This document shows positions 1 through 9,600 of a stretch of DNA of 29,144 nt, in pieces. The stretch covers positions 1 to 29,144 of IMG/VR virus record IMGVR_UViG_3300044613_003216, one strand, 5' to 3'. The number at the start of each line of letters is the position of its first letter. Position 1 is the stretch's first letter. The notes below the pieces were generated by a model. That model saw only the letters and a program-made list of their open reading frames with translations. It was not told where the DNA came from and did not search any database. The position numbers and the translations under genes were made by a program. Source of the DNA: a virus.

Positions 1-1
1 G

Positions 2-49
2 CAAGCCACCGTCACCGTCAATCCGCCGCCCAAAGGCCACGCGAAGTAA
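2..49 (+). CDS. 3' end of an upstream phage protein (partial)
   Basis: An open frame enters from the left edge and stops with TAA at 47-49, three bases before the amidase start. Only 15 residues are visible, ending PPPKGHAK, which is too little to name it. By position it is probably the last part of a tail or adaptor gene in the same late operon. Confidence 0.45.
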   Translation, partial: QATVTVNPPPKGHAK

Positions 50-51
50 CC

Positions 52-636
52 ATGTGGAAGTGGATCAAGAGACTATTTGGAAAGCCGTCCGCGACTGGCC
101 CAGCGCCAGCCTCGCCGAGCTTGCCATTAGAATCCACAACCGTCTCCACACCCGCCGCGAGCAAAGCCTACGACGAACGCCGTCTCAACACCCCGAACAA
201 AAGCGGCCGCCCCATCACGCCGACCATGATCGTGTTGCACCACACCAGCGGTAGCTACAACGGCTCGGTGAGCTGGTGCATGAACCCCGCCAGCAAAGTG
301 AGTTACCACGTCATCATCGCCCGCAACGGCAACCGCACCGTCCTCGCCGACGATACGGCTCGCTGCTGGCATGCAGGTATCAGCTCATGGCAAGGCGTTC
401 CAGACTGCAACAGCTATTCCCTCGGTGTGGCATGGGACGGCAATACCTACGAAGACCCGCTCGGCGAAGCAGCGATGGACAGCGCCATCCAATACATCGT
501 GCCCCGCATGAAGCGCTGGCACATCCCGATGTCCCGCATCGTCACCCACCAGCAGATCGCCCCCAACCGCAAGAACGACATTTCACCTGCAGACGCGGCG
601 CGGTTCAAAAGCAGACTGAAGGCAGCGCTCAACTAA
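52..636 (+). CDS. N-acetylmuramoyl-L-alanine amidase (Amidase_2 endolysin)
   Basis: A 194-aa Amidase_2 (T7 lysozyme/PGRP-like) enzyme expected to cut the MurNAc-L-Ala bond of peptidoglycan at lysis. The core runs from about residue 57 to 180. It shows HHT (H63/H64), the SYHVII strand, HAG.SSW around 107-113 and a THQQIAP...KND block, giving H63, H166 and D176 as likely zinc ligands with K174 nearby. There is no secretion signal. Instead the protein opens with a Trp/Lys/Arg-rich stretch (MWKWIKRLF) and a Pro/Ala/Ser linker to about residue 40, which could hold it to the membrane or cell wall (inference). Its TAA overlaps the next ATG (TAATG), so the two genes are translationally coupled. The family call is firm; the role as main endolysin is inferred. 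Confidence 0.9.
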   Translation: MWKWIKRLFGKPSATGPAPASPSLPLESTTVSTPAASKAYDERRLNTPNKSGRPITPTMIVLHHTSGSYNGSVSWCMNPASKVSYHVIIARNGNRTVLADDTARCWHAGISSWQGVPDCNSYSLGVAWDGNTYEDPLGEAAMDSAIQYIVPRMKRWHIPMSRIVTHQQIAPNRKNDISPADAARFKSRLKAALN

Positions 637-2759
637 TGGCATTAGAAAGTCCAGTCCAACGCGACGGCGACAACGGCTTCATCGGCTTCGCCAGCCGCTT
701 GAACCCGCTGACCTTGCCCGCAGGCATGCTGCAAGACAGCGTCAATATGCGCTTGGATCGCGGCGTGGCACAGACCCGCAAGGGCAGCAAGCGCCTCACC
801 GACACCATCGGCACGACCGGCGCCCCGCTGACATTGGATTTCACCCTCGGCACAGACGTTTCCGTCACTTCGATCACTCGCAGCTCGACCACGGCCACCG
901 TCACTGCTGCTGCCCACGGCTTCACCACTGGCGACCAAGTGAACATCCGTGGCGCCGTGCAGACCGACTACAACGGCGACTTCCTTGTCACGGTCACGGA
1001 CGCCAACACTTTCACCTACACCGTCAGCGGCAGCCCCGCGACACCGGCCACCGGCACGATTGTTGCCAACAACGGCCCCGAAGTCCGCGACAGCTACGAC
1101 GGCGGACTGTATGCCGCCGGAGTCTTCGCCAGTCAGAACTACGACAACGCCAACGAATTTATCGTCCTTGCCGGATCTGACAGCGCCACGCTCTACCGGC
1201 AGGGACAATCGCCGGTCGTGAAGACCTATCCGACCAGCCCCGCCGAGAAGATCGAAGGCACCGACACTGTCAGCGTGCTACAAGCCTTTGATCGCTTGTA
1301 TATCCTCCGCGAAGCCTCCCGCACCGCCACCGGCTATGAGGAAAAGCTGACGACTGCCTCCGGCATTACCGTTTCCTCGACCACGGCCACAGTCAACGTC
1401 ACGGCCCATGGCTATCCGGCTGGCGCCCGTGTCCGCATCGAAGGCAGCACGACACCGGCTTTTGATGCAGGCCACGAATACGACATTCAGAGCGTAGCCA
1501 CGGATTCTTTCACCATTACCGTGCCAGCACTCACCGCGACCCACGCCGCCGCAGGAATCAAGGTGCGGAGAACAAAGCCGCCGATTTATTGGGACGGCGG
1601 TAGCGGCAACTTCGTCCGCGCCACCGCAGGCGTGCCCGCCGAAGGCGTCACCTACACGACGATGCCGAGCACCGGCTGGGCGGCCTACCACAATAACCGG
1701 CTTTGGTTTGCCAAAAACCGCGACACCGTGGCGATCAGCGACGTTCTTGACCCTGACTTGTATGACCCTTTCTGGAACAGCTTCCGCGCGGGCGCAGGCG
1801 GCGATGACCGCATTGTCGCCGTCCACCCATGGGTTGAAGGCCAAGCCCTCGTTTTCTGTAGGAAATCCATCTGGCTGGCTACGCTCAACCAATTCGCCTC
1901 CACCGATGGCAGCGACTTCAGCGTAGACACTCCGGTGTCACAGCTCACGCTCCTGACCAACGAAATCGGATGCAGTGCGCGCAACACGATCGTGACCGCC
2001 GGTGCGTTTGTCTTCTTCTTGTCCGACGCTGGCATCTACCGTCTCGACAGCCGCCTCGATCTAAAACTTCGCGGCGACACCAAGCCGCTCTCCGAACCCA
2101 TCGCCGACTTGTTCAGCCAAGTTGTCCAGTCCCGCGTGGAGCGCAGCGCCTTCGGAATCTGGCACAGCAACCGCTATCTCGTTGCCCTCCCAACCAGCGC
2201 CGACCCGCTCGACGGCAATCAGTTGGTGGTTGCTTGGAACGCCTTAACGGACACTTGGGAATACCGCGACATCTATCCGTCCAGCGCCAGCGTTAACCAG
2301 ATCCTTGTCGGCACCTACGATAACCAGCGCCGCGTGTTCTCGGTGCCGCGCTCCGGCAACCTCTATCTGTTGGAGCAAGAAGACAGCGCAATGGACGACA
2401 ACGCCGTCAACGCGGGCACCAGCCCAGTCACCGGAAGCATCAAGACCCGCCGCTATGATTTCGGCGACATGCACAGCAAGCGATTCCTCCGCACCATCGC
2501 CGATGTGGTTATTCCGGCCAGCGCCAGCGTTTCGACCAAGATCAGCACCATCAACCCTGACACCACAACGACAGTCGGCACGCTGACCAACAGCAACGCA
2601 AGCAGCGAAGACTACAACATGAAGTCTCCGGTGCGCTACAAGGCGCACAGCGCGGAAGTCATTTACGAAACCTCCGGCGGGCGGCCGGAAATTAGATCCG
2701 CCAGCATTGAGGCATCGCCCAAGTCGCTACCGCCCACGGAAACCCGCTCTGCCGCCTAA
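636..2759 (+). CDS. tail tubular/stabilisation-type structural protein with two FCCH-like modules
   Basis: A 707-aa protein. The frame is open upstream of 636, but the ATG at 636 overlaps the amidase stop and the sequence before it is the amidase read out of frame, so this start is preferred. The N-terminus (FIGFASRLNP, GMLQDSVNMRLDRG, TRKGS) resembles the opening of podovirus tail proteins of the gp12/stabilisation type, where a beta-propeller plugs the tail. Two related beta modules occur at about residues 75-143 and 245-311, each containing an STTATV...HG motif. They look like the FCCH fold often inserted in phage tail proteins. The rest is beta-rich, with W.Y..R and NRLWFA motifs. It lies between the endolysin and a tail fibre. 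The structural role is well supported by context; the exact part is inferred. Confidence 0.7.
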   Translation: MALESPVQRDGDNGFIGFASRLNPLTLPAGMLQDSVNMRLDRGVAQTRKGSKRLTDTIGTTGAPLTLDFTLGTDVSVTSITRSSTTATVTAAAHGFTTGDQVNIRGAVQTDYNGDFLVTVTDANTFTYTVSGSPATPATGTIVANNGPEVRDSYDGGLYAAGVFASQNYDNANEFIVLAGSDSATLYRQGQSPVVKTYPTSPAEKIEGTDTVSVLQAFDRLYILREASRTATGYEEKLTTASGITVSSTTATVNVTAHGYPAGARVRIEGSTTPAFDAGHEYDIQSVATDSFTITVPALTATHAAAGIKVRRTKPPIYWDGGSGNFVRATAGVPAEGVTYTTMPSTGWAAYHNNRLWFAKNRDTVAISDVLDPDLYDPFWNSFRAGAGGDDRIVAVHPWVEGQALVFCRKSIWLATLNQFASTDGSDFSVDTPVSQLTLLTNEIGCSARNTIVTAGAFVFFLSDAGIYRLDSRLDLKLRGDTKPLSEPIADLFSQVVQSRVERSAFGIWHSNRYLVALPTSADPLDGNQLVVAWNALTDTWEYRDIYPSSASVNQILVGTYDNQRRVFSVPRSGNLYLLEQEDSAMDDNAVNAGTSPVTGSIKTRRYDFGDMHSKRFLRTIADVVIPASASVSTKISTINPDTTTTVGTLTNSNASSEDYNMKSPVRYKAHSAEVIYETSGGRPEIRSASIEASPKSLPPTETRSAA
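861..1566 (+). repeat. internal duplication of an FCCH-like module
   Basis: Two copies, roughly 861-1065 and 1368-1566, encode related modules with a TTATV...AHG opening and an SFTITV or TFTYTV strand. The DNA shares an identical 15-base core, CTCGACCACGGCCAC, at 884-898 and 1376-1390. This indicates a duplication inside the tail gene. Confidence 0.6.
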
Positions 2760-2795
2760 TCTCTTAACGCTCAACCCTAAACTCTCAACTACCCT

Positions 2796-3548
2796 ATGGC
2801 CTCATATAATTACACCTTCACCTCTGGGGATACCGTGACCCCGACTAAGTTGAATTCCGCCCGCACCGTCAGCGAGATCGTCAACGCCGACATCGGCGCC
2901 GCAGCGGCGATTGGCCTTAGCAAGCTGGCGACCGGAGCATTGCCGAGCGCGATAACCGTAGCCACTGCAAACATTGTGGATGGAAACGTCACATTAGCAA
3001 AGCTGGTCACCGCCGTGCAGCAAGCACTCCTGCCAGTCGGCGCAGTGCAAGCCTTCGCGCGATCAACGGCTCCCGCCGGATGGCTTTCCGCGAATGGCAG
3101 CACTATCGGCTCCGCTTCCAGTGGTGCCACAAACGCATCGGCTGATTACTCGGCCCTGTTCGCCGTTCTTTGGGACAACTGGACAAATACCGACCTGCCA
3201 ATCCTTACCAGCGGCGGATCGGCCTCAACTCGAGGTGCGGACGCAGCCGCTGACTTCGCTGCCAACAAGCGTCTGCCGCTTCCCAATCTTAGCGGTATTT
3301 TTATTCGCGGCGCCGGTTCCGCGCAAACCATCGGCGGTAGCAGTTACAGTGGCACTTTTGCTGAGAAGCAGGCGGACGAGTTAAAGAGCCACGACCACCA
3401 ATACACTCGCTATGCGCAGATCATTACGAGGGCGGGCGGAGGCGACAACAACGTTTGGGCAAGCACAACCGGCGCACAGACCACAGCAACCGGCGGCACC
3501 GAGACCCGCCCCGCCAACATCGCGCTGCTCTACTGCATCAAGTTCTAA
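2796..3548 (+). CDS. phage tail fibre protein with collar domain
   Basis: A 250-aa protein with the classic phage tail collar signature (PF07484 type): APAGWLSANG at about residues 92-101, a central FxxLxxxWxN region, LPLPNLSGIFIRG at about 160-172, a SHDH histidine pair near 199-202, and the terminal ETRPANIALLYCIKF. The N-terminal 85 residues (SGDTVTPTKLNS, VDGNVTLAKL) are a trimeric-fibre-like shaft rich in small residues. It should sit at the tail tip and contact the host surface. The start lies in a C/T/A-rich leader (2760-2795) with no Shine-Dalgarno. The fold assignment is strong; the receptor is unknown. Confidence 0.88.
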   Translation: MASYNYTFTSGDTVTPTKLNSARTVSEIVNADIGAAAAIGLSKLATGALPSAITVATANIVDGNVTLAKLVTAVQQALLPVGAVQAFARSTAPAGWLSANGSTIGSASSGATNASADYSALFAVLWDNWTNTDLPILTSGGSASTRGADAAADFAANKRLPLPNLSGIFIRGAGSAQTIGGSSYSGTFAEKQADELKSHDHQYTRYAQIITRAGGGDNNVWASTTGAQTTATGGTETRPANIALLYCIKF

Positions 3549-3550
3549 GA

Positions 3551-3901
3551 ATGCTCCCATGGCAAAAGGCAAAACAATGGTGGGACAACCACAGCACGCA
3601 AGACTTCTGGGAAGCAGTCGGCGAGCATCTGTCGGCGGGCTATGTGTGGTCATCGCCGGAATGCTTCATGCTGGCTCGCGCTGTGCGGTGGAACGCGGAG
3701 GAGAACCAATTTGAACAAGGCCAAAGCAACTGCTGGCACGTCACTCTGGCTGCTTCTACTGGCCACGCAAATGCTTGCGGGGAGTTTATGCGCGTGTTCC
3801 CGCATCCGCAGCCTTGGGTTTCATGGTTTCGCGGGAGCAAGGACAACCGCGTGAGGGTTTACGACTGGGATAAATTAACTAAAGCAACGAGGAGGAAATA
3901 A
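3551..3901 (+). CDS. small conserved-looking phage protein of unknown function
   Basis: A 116-aa protein starting MLPWQKAKQWW. The ATG at 3551 follows the fibre stop by two bases; the same frame stays open upstream, but that part is only the fibre gene read out of frame. It is rich in Trp, Phe and His, soluble-looking, with motifs YVWSSPECFMLARAV and PHPQPWVSWFRG. No family is recognised. Its place directly after a receptor-binding fibre suggests a fibre-assembly or tail accessory role, which is inference only. Its last codons contain the AGGAGG site of the next gene. Confidence 0.7.
   Translation: MLPWQKAKQWWDNHSTQDFWEAVGEHLSAGYVWSSPECFMLARAVRWNAEENQFEQGQSNCWHVTLAASTGHANACGEFMRVFPHPQPWVSWFRGSKDNRVRVYDWDKLTKATRRK
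3890..3895 (+). promoter_or_regulatory. strong Shine-Dalgarno before the S74-domain gene
   Basis: AGGAGG lies seven bases before the ATG at 3903. It stands out because many neighbouring starts have no recognisable ribosome site, and it fixes the start of the 376-aa gene. Confidence 0.75.
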
Positions 3902-3902
3902 T

Positions 3903-5033
3903 ATGGGAGACGTAGGAAAAGCAGTTTCAAGCATTTTCGGAGGCGGTGGCGGAGGAGGCACGACTTACAATGTCGCGCAGCCCCCAGCGCCGACGCCAAT
4001 CGATTACGACAAGATGTATTCGGCGGCGCAGAAATACGGGAGGATTATGCTTGGCGACCAGATGGAGGCCACACTTGGCCTCTATCCGCAGATGACCAAT
4101 CTGCAATTCGGCACGGCCGATGAGATGGCCCGCCGCTTGGACAATGATTACTTCAAGCGTGCGCGCGGAGTTATCGGCGAAGAATTGCAATCAGCCAGCG
4201 CGCCCAACCAGATCGAGACGGAACTCCAGCGCCAAGCACAGGAGGAGCTGGCCCTTGGACGCTCGCTCTCGCCAGAGCAGGAGCGCGCAGCACAGCAGTC
4301 GGCCCGCGCCGCCTTTGCCGCTCGCGGTCTCGGCACAAGCGCCGGATCGTCTGCCGCCGAGATACTCAACCGCGACGCCATGTCGCAGCAGCGTCTCGAC
4401 CAGCGCCGTCAGTTCGCCCTCGGAGCCAACCAGCTTGACCTCGCCCGCCGTCAGCGGCGCATCGGTCTGGCCGGTGCTTACGGAGACATGGACCCATACC
4501 GTCAGGGGTTGAATGCGGCGTTCCAGCTTGGCGGCGCCACGCTGGACCGCTCAACCAACATGGCGAGCAATGCGTTCAATAACTCGCTGGCAACCGCCGG
4601 TTCGGTTGAGACCTTCAACCGCAATATGCAGGCGTCCCAGTTCAATAGCTGGATGAATAACAATGCGGCGGTGCAGGCGGCGAATGCGCAGGCGGGTGCC
4701 ATGCGCCAGTCCGGCACCATGGGTCTTCTTGGAGGTCTTGGCGGTGGATTGCTGCAAGGCGCAAGCATGGCACTAGCTTTCAGCGACAAGCGCATGAAGA
4801 AAGACATCAAGCCGCTCGGCAAGGCTGGCAGCGTGCTTGGACTCACCGCTTACGAGTTCAGCTACAAGGGCGATGACAAGAAGCACAAGGGCTTCATAGC
4901 TCAGGACGTGAAGAAGGTGCTGCCAGAGGCTGTCGCCGAAGTCGATTACAAGGGCAAAAAGCGTCTGGCCATCAAGCCAGCGGTTATCGGCGCCGCCCTC
5001 GCTGAAGAATTGATGGCTGCCAAGGCGGCTTAA
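3903..5033 (+). CDS. virion protein with C-terminal S74 intramolecular chaperone
   Basis: A 376-aa protein in three parts. It opens with a Gly-rich segment near residues 15-22. A long Ala/Gln/Arg-rich helical body (about 30-285) ends in a Gly-rich hydrophobic stretch, LLGGLGGGLL, near 270. The last 83 residues match the Peptidase_S74/chaperone family: SDKRMKKDIKPL, then LTAYEFSYKG, GFIAQDV and LPEAV. In this family the domain trimerises the protein and then cuts itself off at the Ser of SDKR. Here S294 and K299 have the spacing of the known Ser-Lys pair (family knowledge). S74 domains usually end fibres and spikes. This body looks more like a helical core or ejection protein, and it sits where podoviruses keep them. 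Confidence 0.8.
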   Translation: MGDVGKAVSSIFGGGGGGGTTYNVAQPPAPTPIDYDKMYSAAQKYGRIMLGDQMEATLGLYPQMTNLQFGTADEMARRLDNDYFKRARGVIGEELQSASAPNQIETELQRQAQEELALGRSLSPEQERAAQQSARAAFAARGLGTSAGSSAAEILNRDAMSQQRLDQRRQFALGANQLDLARRQRRIGLAGAYGDMDPYRQGLNAAFQLGGATLDRSTNMASNAFNNSLATAGSVETFNRNMQASQFNSWMNNNAAVQAANAQAGAMRQSGTMGLLGGLGGGLLQGASMALAFSDKRMKKDIKPLGKAGSVLGLTAYEFSYKGDDKKHKGFIAQDVKKVLPEAVAEVDYKGKKRLAIKPAVIGAALAEELMAAKAA

Positions 5034-5051
5034 TTAGAAAGAGACAAAACT

Positions 5052-5567
5052 ATGTTTAGCTATTCACCAACTACTCAGGACAATAGCGGCCAGATTCTTG
5101 CCGCAGGACAGGTCGGCGCCGCGCAGGCCAATGCCCAGATGATGGGACAAATGGGAGAAAATATCGGCGGCGCGCTGCAAGCCATTGGCGGCATGTATGG
5201 CGAGATTGAAAGCCAGAAAGCCAAAGGCCGCGCGTTCAAGGATGTGTTCAAGGTTGTCTCGCCGTCTCTCGGTATGTCTATGGAGCAGCTTGAGTCGGTC
5301 GCTGGCGGGAAACTTAAAAACGACCGCGATTGGTTCAAGGCGTCCGAGATGCTGATGCCGATGATGCCTGCGCTGATCAATTCGCAGCTAGGGCAGCAAC
5401 GCATGGAGCAGGCTCCCGCGCTGCAGGATCAGCGTACAAACGACCAGCGCGACATAATGTATGAGCGCGAGCGTCTGCAACGTGAGCGCGAGGTGATGAA
5501 CACGCCACAAGGTCCGGCTCCGGTAACCGTCCCAACGGCCATGCGCCGCTTCAACAAACCCATCTAA
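5052..5567 (+). CDS. small helical virion-type protein, unknown
   Basis: A 171-aa protein rich in Met, Gln, Ala and Gly (AQANAQMMGQMGENIGGALQAI), with a charged helical C-terminal part (DIMYERERLQREREV). There is no enzyme motif. The composition, the flanking virion genes and the neighbouring giant protein suggest a structural or DNA-ejection component, which is an inference. It is separated by only 3 bases from the next gene and very likely shares its transcript. Confidence 0.75.
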   Translation: MFSYSPTTQDNSGQILAAGQVGAAQANAQMMGQMGENIGGALQAIGGMYGEIESQKAKGRAFKDVFKVVSPSLGMSMEQLESVAGGKLKNDRDWFKASEMLMPMMPALINSQLGQQRMEQAPALQDQRTNDQRDIMYERERLQREREVMNTPQGPAPVTVPTAMRRFNKPI

Positions 5568-5570
5568 TCT

Positions 5571-6602
5571 ATGTCCACGCGCAACCGCAACCGACTGCCC
5601 GATCCGGTAGAGCCTGATCTTCCGCCATATAGCCCCAGCGACACCAGCGTGTCCAACTCGCTGGCCGAAATGGACGCTGGCTATGCGCCCCCGATGAGCG
5701 ATGAATACATGGACACCGCGCCGGAAGATGTCGTCAACGATGTGGCAGAGCAAGCGGAGGTGCGTCGCGCTGAACCCGCCGAGCGTCGCGTCACTTCGTC
5801 CACGATGGATCTTTCGTTCATCAACAAGCTCAACGATCCAAACCTGACCGAAGAGCAGGCCGCGGCGGAATACAACAAGCTGCCGCCCGCGCTGCGCTAC
5901 GTCTATGACCGCGTTGCTGACTTTTCGTACAACAATGAAGGCAGCGAGACTCCGGCGCAGCTTGATCCGCGTGACGCCAACCGCTGGCTCGATGAGTTCT
6001 ACGAGCGCGAGACGAAGGCAAAGCCGGAAGACAAGGCCAACAAGCCGCTCGGCCCGCGCGAGCTGCAGGTCGCCATGGATGACGTGGCGCTGATGCGCAA
6101 CACCATTGATTCCATCAAGAATCATGAGGGACGGTCAAAGGCGCTCGGATACCGCGGACCCTTCAACGTCGCCGCGCCTTCCTATTGGGGCGGTGTGGTC
6201 GATCAAGAGACCGGAAAGCAGCGCCCCGCCGCGGGAACTGCCGCCGCTGGATTCTCCAGCCTGATCGACAGCTCGCGCGCCAAGGTCTTCCTACCGGTCA
6301 TCCAGCGTATGCGTGGCTTCGGCTCGATGCAGGTGCGCGAGGCAGAGGCGGCGGTCAATTCGGCCAACCGTCTGTCGCTCGAATTGAGTGACTCCGACTT
6401 CGGCGCCGCTTTGGCAGAGGTTGAAGACTTCGCCGACCGCTTCGAGGCGAGATCGAAGGGTGTGCCGGTGGAGGAGATCAAGGCCGCAAGGACCGGAGGC
6501 CAGCCACAATCCGGCGCTGCCGCACCGGCTCGCAACACATTCGTTTACGACGGCTCTACCTACGAGCGCCTGCCGGACGGAACTGCCCGACTTATCGAAT
6601 AG
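5571..6602 (+). CDS. ejection/internal virion-type protein, unknown
   Basis: A 343-aa, highly charged protein. Residues 1-80 are Pro/Asp/Glu-rich and probably disordered. The middle is helical. Around 240-295 it carries a VFLPVIQRMRGFGSMQVREAE...LSDSDFGAALAEVEDF pattern that I associate, from memory, with phage internal virion or DNA-transfer proteins (xxLRGxGxxxxxEg...sdxdfxxaL). The C-terminus ends in a small FVYDGSTYERLPDGTARL beta motif. No catalytic residues are evident. It lies six bases before the giant protein, so the two may be co-translated and co-packaged. Confidence 0.7.
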   Translation: MSTRNRNRLPDPVEPDLPPYSPSDTSVSNSLAEMDAGYAPPMSDEYMDTAPEDVVNDVAEQAEVRRAEPAERRVTSSTMDLSFINKLNDPNLTEEQAAAEYNKLPPALRYVYDRVADFSYNNEGSETPAQLDPRDANRWLDEFYERETKAKPEDKANKPLGPRELQVAMDDVALMRNTIDSIKNHEGRSKALGYRGPFNVAAPSYWGGVVDQETGKQRPAAGTAAAGFSSLIDSSRAKVFLPVIQRMRGFGSMQVREAEAAVNSANRLSLELSDSDFGAALAEVEDFADRFEARSKGVPVEEIKAARTGGQPQSGAAAPARNTFVYDGSTYERLPDGTARLIE

Positions 6603-6608
6603 TACGAC

Positions 6609-9600
6609 ATGCCGCCAAAAACACTTACGGCGGAACAGGTCGCTGAGATTGACGGCAAGCAGCAGAAGCCGGTCAATTGGAGCGCCGTAATTCCGCAAAA
6701 GGAAGACGTTCTGACCGCCCGCGTTAATCGCGAGGCGGCGCGTCAGGATGCTCCCGCCATGCTGACGGCCGAGCAGACTGACGCTGCAGAGGCGCAGAAC
6801 AGCGTGGCGGCTGAGACGTCTTTTGGCCGCGCTATGGGCGCTCGCCCTGACCGCTCGGTCGGCCCTCAAGTTCCCGCTCCCAAGAAAGTGCTTTCCGCCG
6901 CAGAGGTAGACCAAGCGGACTACGAGCGGGTCGGCAACATTTCCTACATTCCCACCAAGGACGAGTGGAAGCGCTACAGCGAGCTGCGCCAGCGCCGCGA
7001 TGACAAGGTCGGCAAGTTCATCGAGGCGGGCCAAGCAATAGCTGGTGGTCTTGTTCAAGCGGCGGCGGCGACCGCCTATGCGCCCTTTGACTTTGTAACC
7101 CGCGGCACAAAAGCCTATGACGAATGGGTCAATTCCTCCGCGGAAGGAATGCGCCAAGCCAGCATCAGCACCGCCGAGCTGTGGTCATGGGCCGGTGATG
7201 TCGTCAATGATAGCGTCCGAGAGACCGAGCGCGTCAACGTGATCGACAACCAACTGCGCCAGCGACTCGCCGCGGAGAACAAGTTCACCGGCAACGCTCA
7301 GGCCGACGCACAGATTTTCGCTCAGGCCAGAGAGCAGGCCATGGCGTCCGGTGCCTACGAAAAGACGCAGGAGCAAGAAGCGGGCGACGAGGACACACAA
7401 TACCAGCGTTTCGTACGCGACCGATCCTTTCAGCAGCAGGCGGCTAACATCACCGAGACCAACATCGGCACGCTGCCAGACGGCCGCGCGGAGATGGGCA
7501 TCGATGAGTCGAAGCTCAATCAAGGACTGGTATTGGCCAGCGCCCTCGTTCTCGACCCGCTCAACATTGCAGTCCCTGCCGGTTTGGGTGCAGCGAACAA
7601 GGTGCGCCTTTTGCGCCGAGTCGGAAGTTTGGCAGGCAAGCCGCTTAAACTTGGAAGCAAGGTTGCCGGTGGAGCGGCACAGAAAGCGGAGAACCTTTAC
7701 TCTGGCATCGTAGAGGGCGTCGAAGGCGCAACCGGTGTCGGAGAAGCCGGACAGGCCGCGGCTCTCAGCGCTGTATCGTGGAAGGCGGCAGCAGCCATGG
7801 CCACGCTCAAGGGGAGTGGCAAACTGCTGCGACGCGCGGAGCGAGGGCTTGAAACCGGAAGCATCATCGCCCGCGAGATCGGCATCGGCGGTGTTGGCGT
7901 GTCGCGCATTGAGGCGGCGAGCAAGCTGCGCAGCGCCCCCATCCCTGAGCGCTACCGCCGTGCCTACGATGGCTTTTTCACTTCCGCGGACAGCACACTG
8001 CGCCGCGTCAGCGAGACGCAGGGTCTTTCACCCATCGCCCGCCGGTCGGCCGCAACGCTCGACAAGCTGGGCGCCACGCAGGTCTTCCGCGCGGCCGACG
8101 ACGCAGTGAGCGGAGCGGTGGCGACGGCGCCCATTGCTGTGCCGCTGGCAGCCATTGCACCGGAAGAGCGCCAGCCGGAGATCCTTGGCGCGATCATGAC
8201 TGTCGGCGCCGGTGCCGGTGTGATCGGCGGCAAGATGCGCCGCATGTCGGAGTTCGATGACGCGCTGGTAGCCAAGATGCTGGCCGATGCAGAGATCTCC
8301 GGCGGCGACGCCACATCGATGGCCAACATGATGCCGCACGACAGGCTGGTCAACATGGCTCGCATGCAGTCGGTCATCTCGCCCAAGGCGGACTTCATTC
8401 CCCTGCGCGCTACGGACTACGAGATCAACACGACGGTCAAGGAAGCGATGGGTCTGGGCACGCGCGGCATCTATGTTGACGCCAAGAAGGGGCAGCGCCC
8501 GCGGATCTTTGTTAACCTAGACAAGATGGCGACCGGCGACGTGGCTGGCCATGAGATTGGTCACGCCATCCTCAAGAGCGACATCCTCGGCGGTGAGGTG
8601 AAGCGCGGCATGCGCGCCATGGTTGACCAGCAGTATGGCACCGATGGAGTCGCCGCCCGCGGACGCGAATACGTCACAGCGAATCTCACGCAGGAGGTGC
8701 GCGACGGCACGACCGGCATCCAATTGAACGTGTTGCGCCCTGATGAGGTGACGCGCATCGCCGCGGCCGGTGGCGACGAAGCGGCCGAGCAGTCGCTGAA
8801 GAATGAGTTCATCCGCGAGCGCTGGGCCAACGACACCGACTGGCGCAAGCAGGCCATCGAAGAGCGCGCCGACATGCTTAACCAAGAGCGCTTGGCGCAG
8901 GGAGAGATCTCTTGGGACTGGGCGCGCGACGAGATTGCCGCGGAGACATTCAGCGGGCTTGGCAAGGGTCTGAACCTTTCCGGCATTCGTGCCAGTGGCC
9001 CGCTGAGTCGCGCGGTTGGCGCCGCCTCTGCAGGCTTCGAGGCGATGGGCGCTCGGATGCGCGGCAACGGACGACTGGAGACACCCAACCGGCTCTTCGT
9101 GGAGAACCCGCTCTTTGACACGCCGGAGATGCGAAAGGCGGTCAACAACTACGTCAAGACGTTCGACCGCTATCTGGTCGGTCTGGAAAAGGAAGGCGCC
9201 GTCAAACAGCGCGGCACGCCGATTGCGCCGACCGGCAAGGCTCAGGATGCGGCACGCAGTCCACACACGCGCACCTACAGCAACCGCAATGGCACAGTCA
9301 TCGAGAGCGACCTGTTCATCGAGAGGCCGGACGGCACGCGGGTGCCGAAGTCACAGCAGCAGCTCGACACTCAAGAGAAGGTCAGGGCGGCGACCATCAA
9401 GTCGATCAACGACCGCACCAAGTTCGTCAACGAGAACAGCGACGAGTGGGGCGCGCGGAAGTTGAGCAACGGCCGCGTCGAGGTTGGTGGCCCCAACCTT
9501 CCACTGCAGTTCGATCACTTTGTCCAAGTGCCGGAGTGGCTTCGAGCCAAGGCGCGCGAGTTCGAGGCCGGTCGCTCCAAGGGTCGCAGCTACCTCTACA

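Noticed and set aside
276-635. Longer start for the tail protein, beginning inside the amidase gene
   Set aside because: The extra residues are the amidase read out of frame (Arg/Pro/His-rich), and the ATG at 636 forms a clean TAATG overlap.
3455-3550. Longer start for the 116-aa gene
   Set aside because: The added part is the collar fibre gene read in another frame; the ATG at 3551 directly after the fibre stop is better.
5388-6125. 245-aa open frame on the minus strand
   Set aside because: It mirrors the codons of the virion-protein genes on the + strand, has no motif and no ribosome site.
6291-7157. 288-aa minus-strand frame
   Set aside because: It is the shadow of a high-GC coding region; the + strand genes are continuous and contextually sensible.
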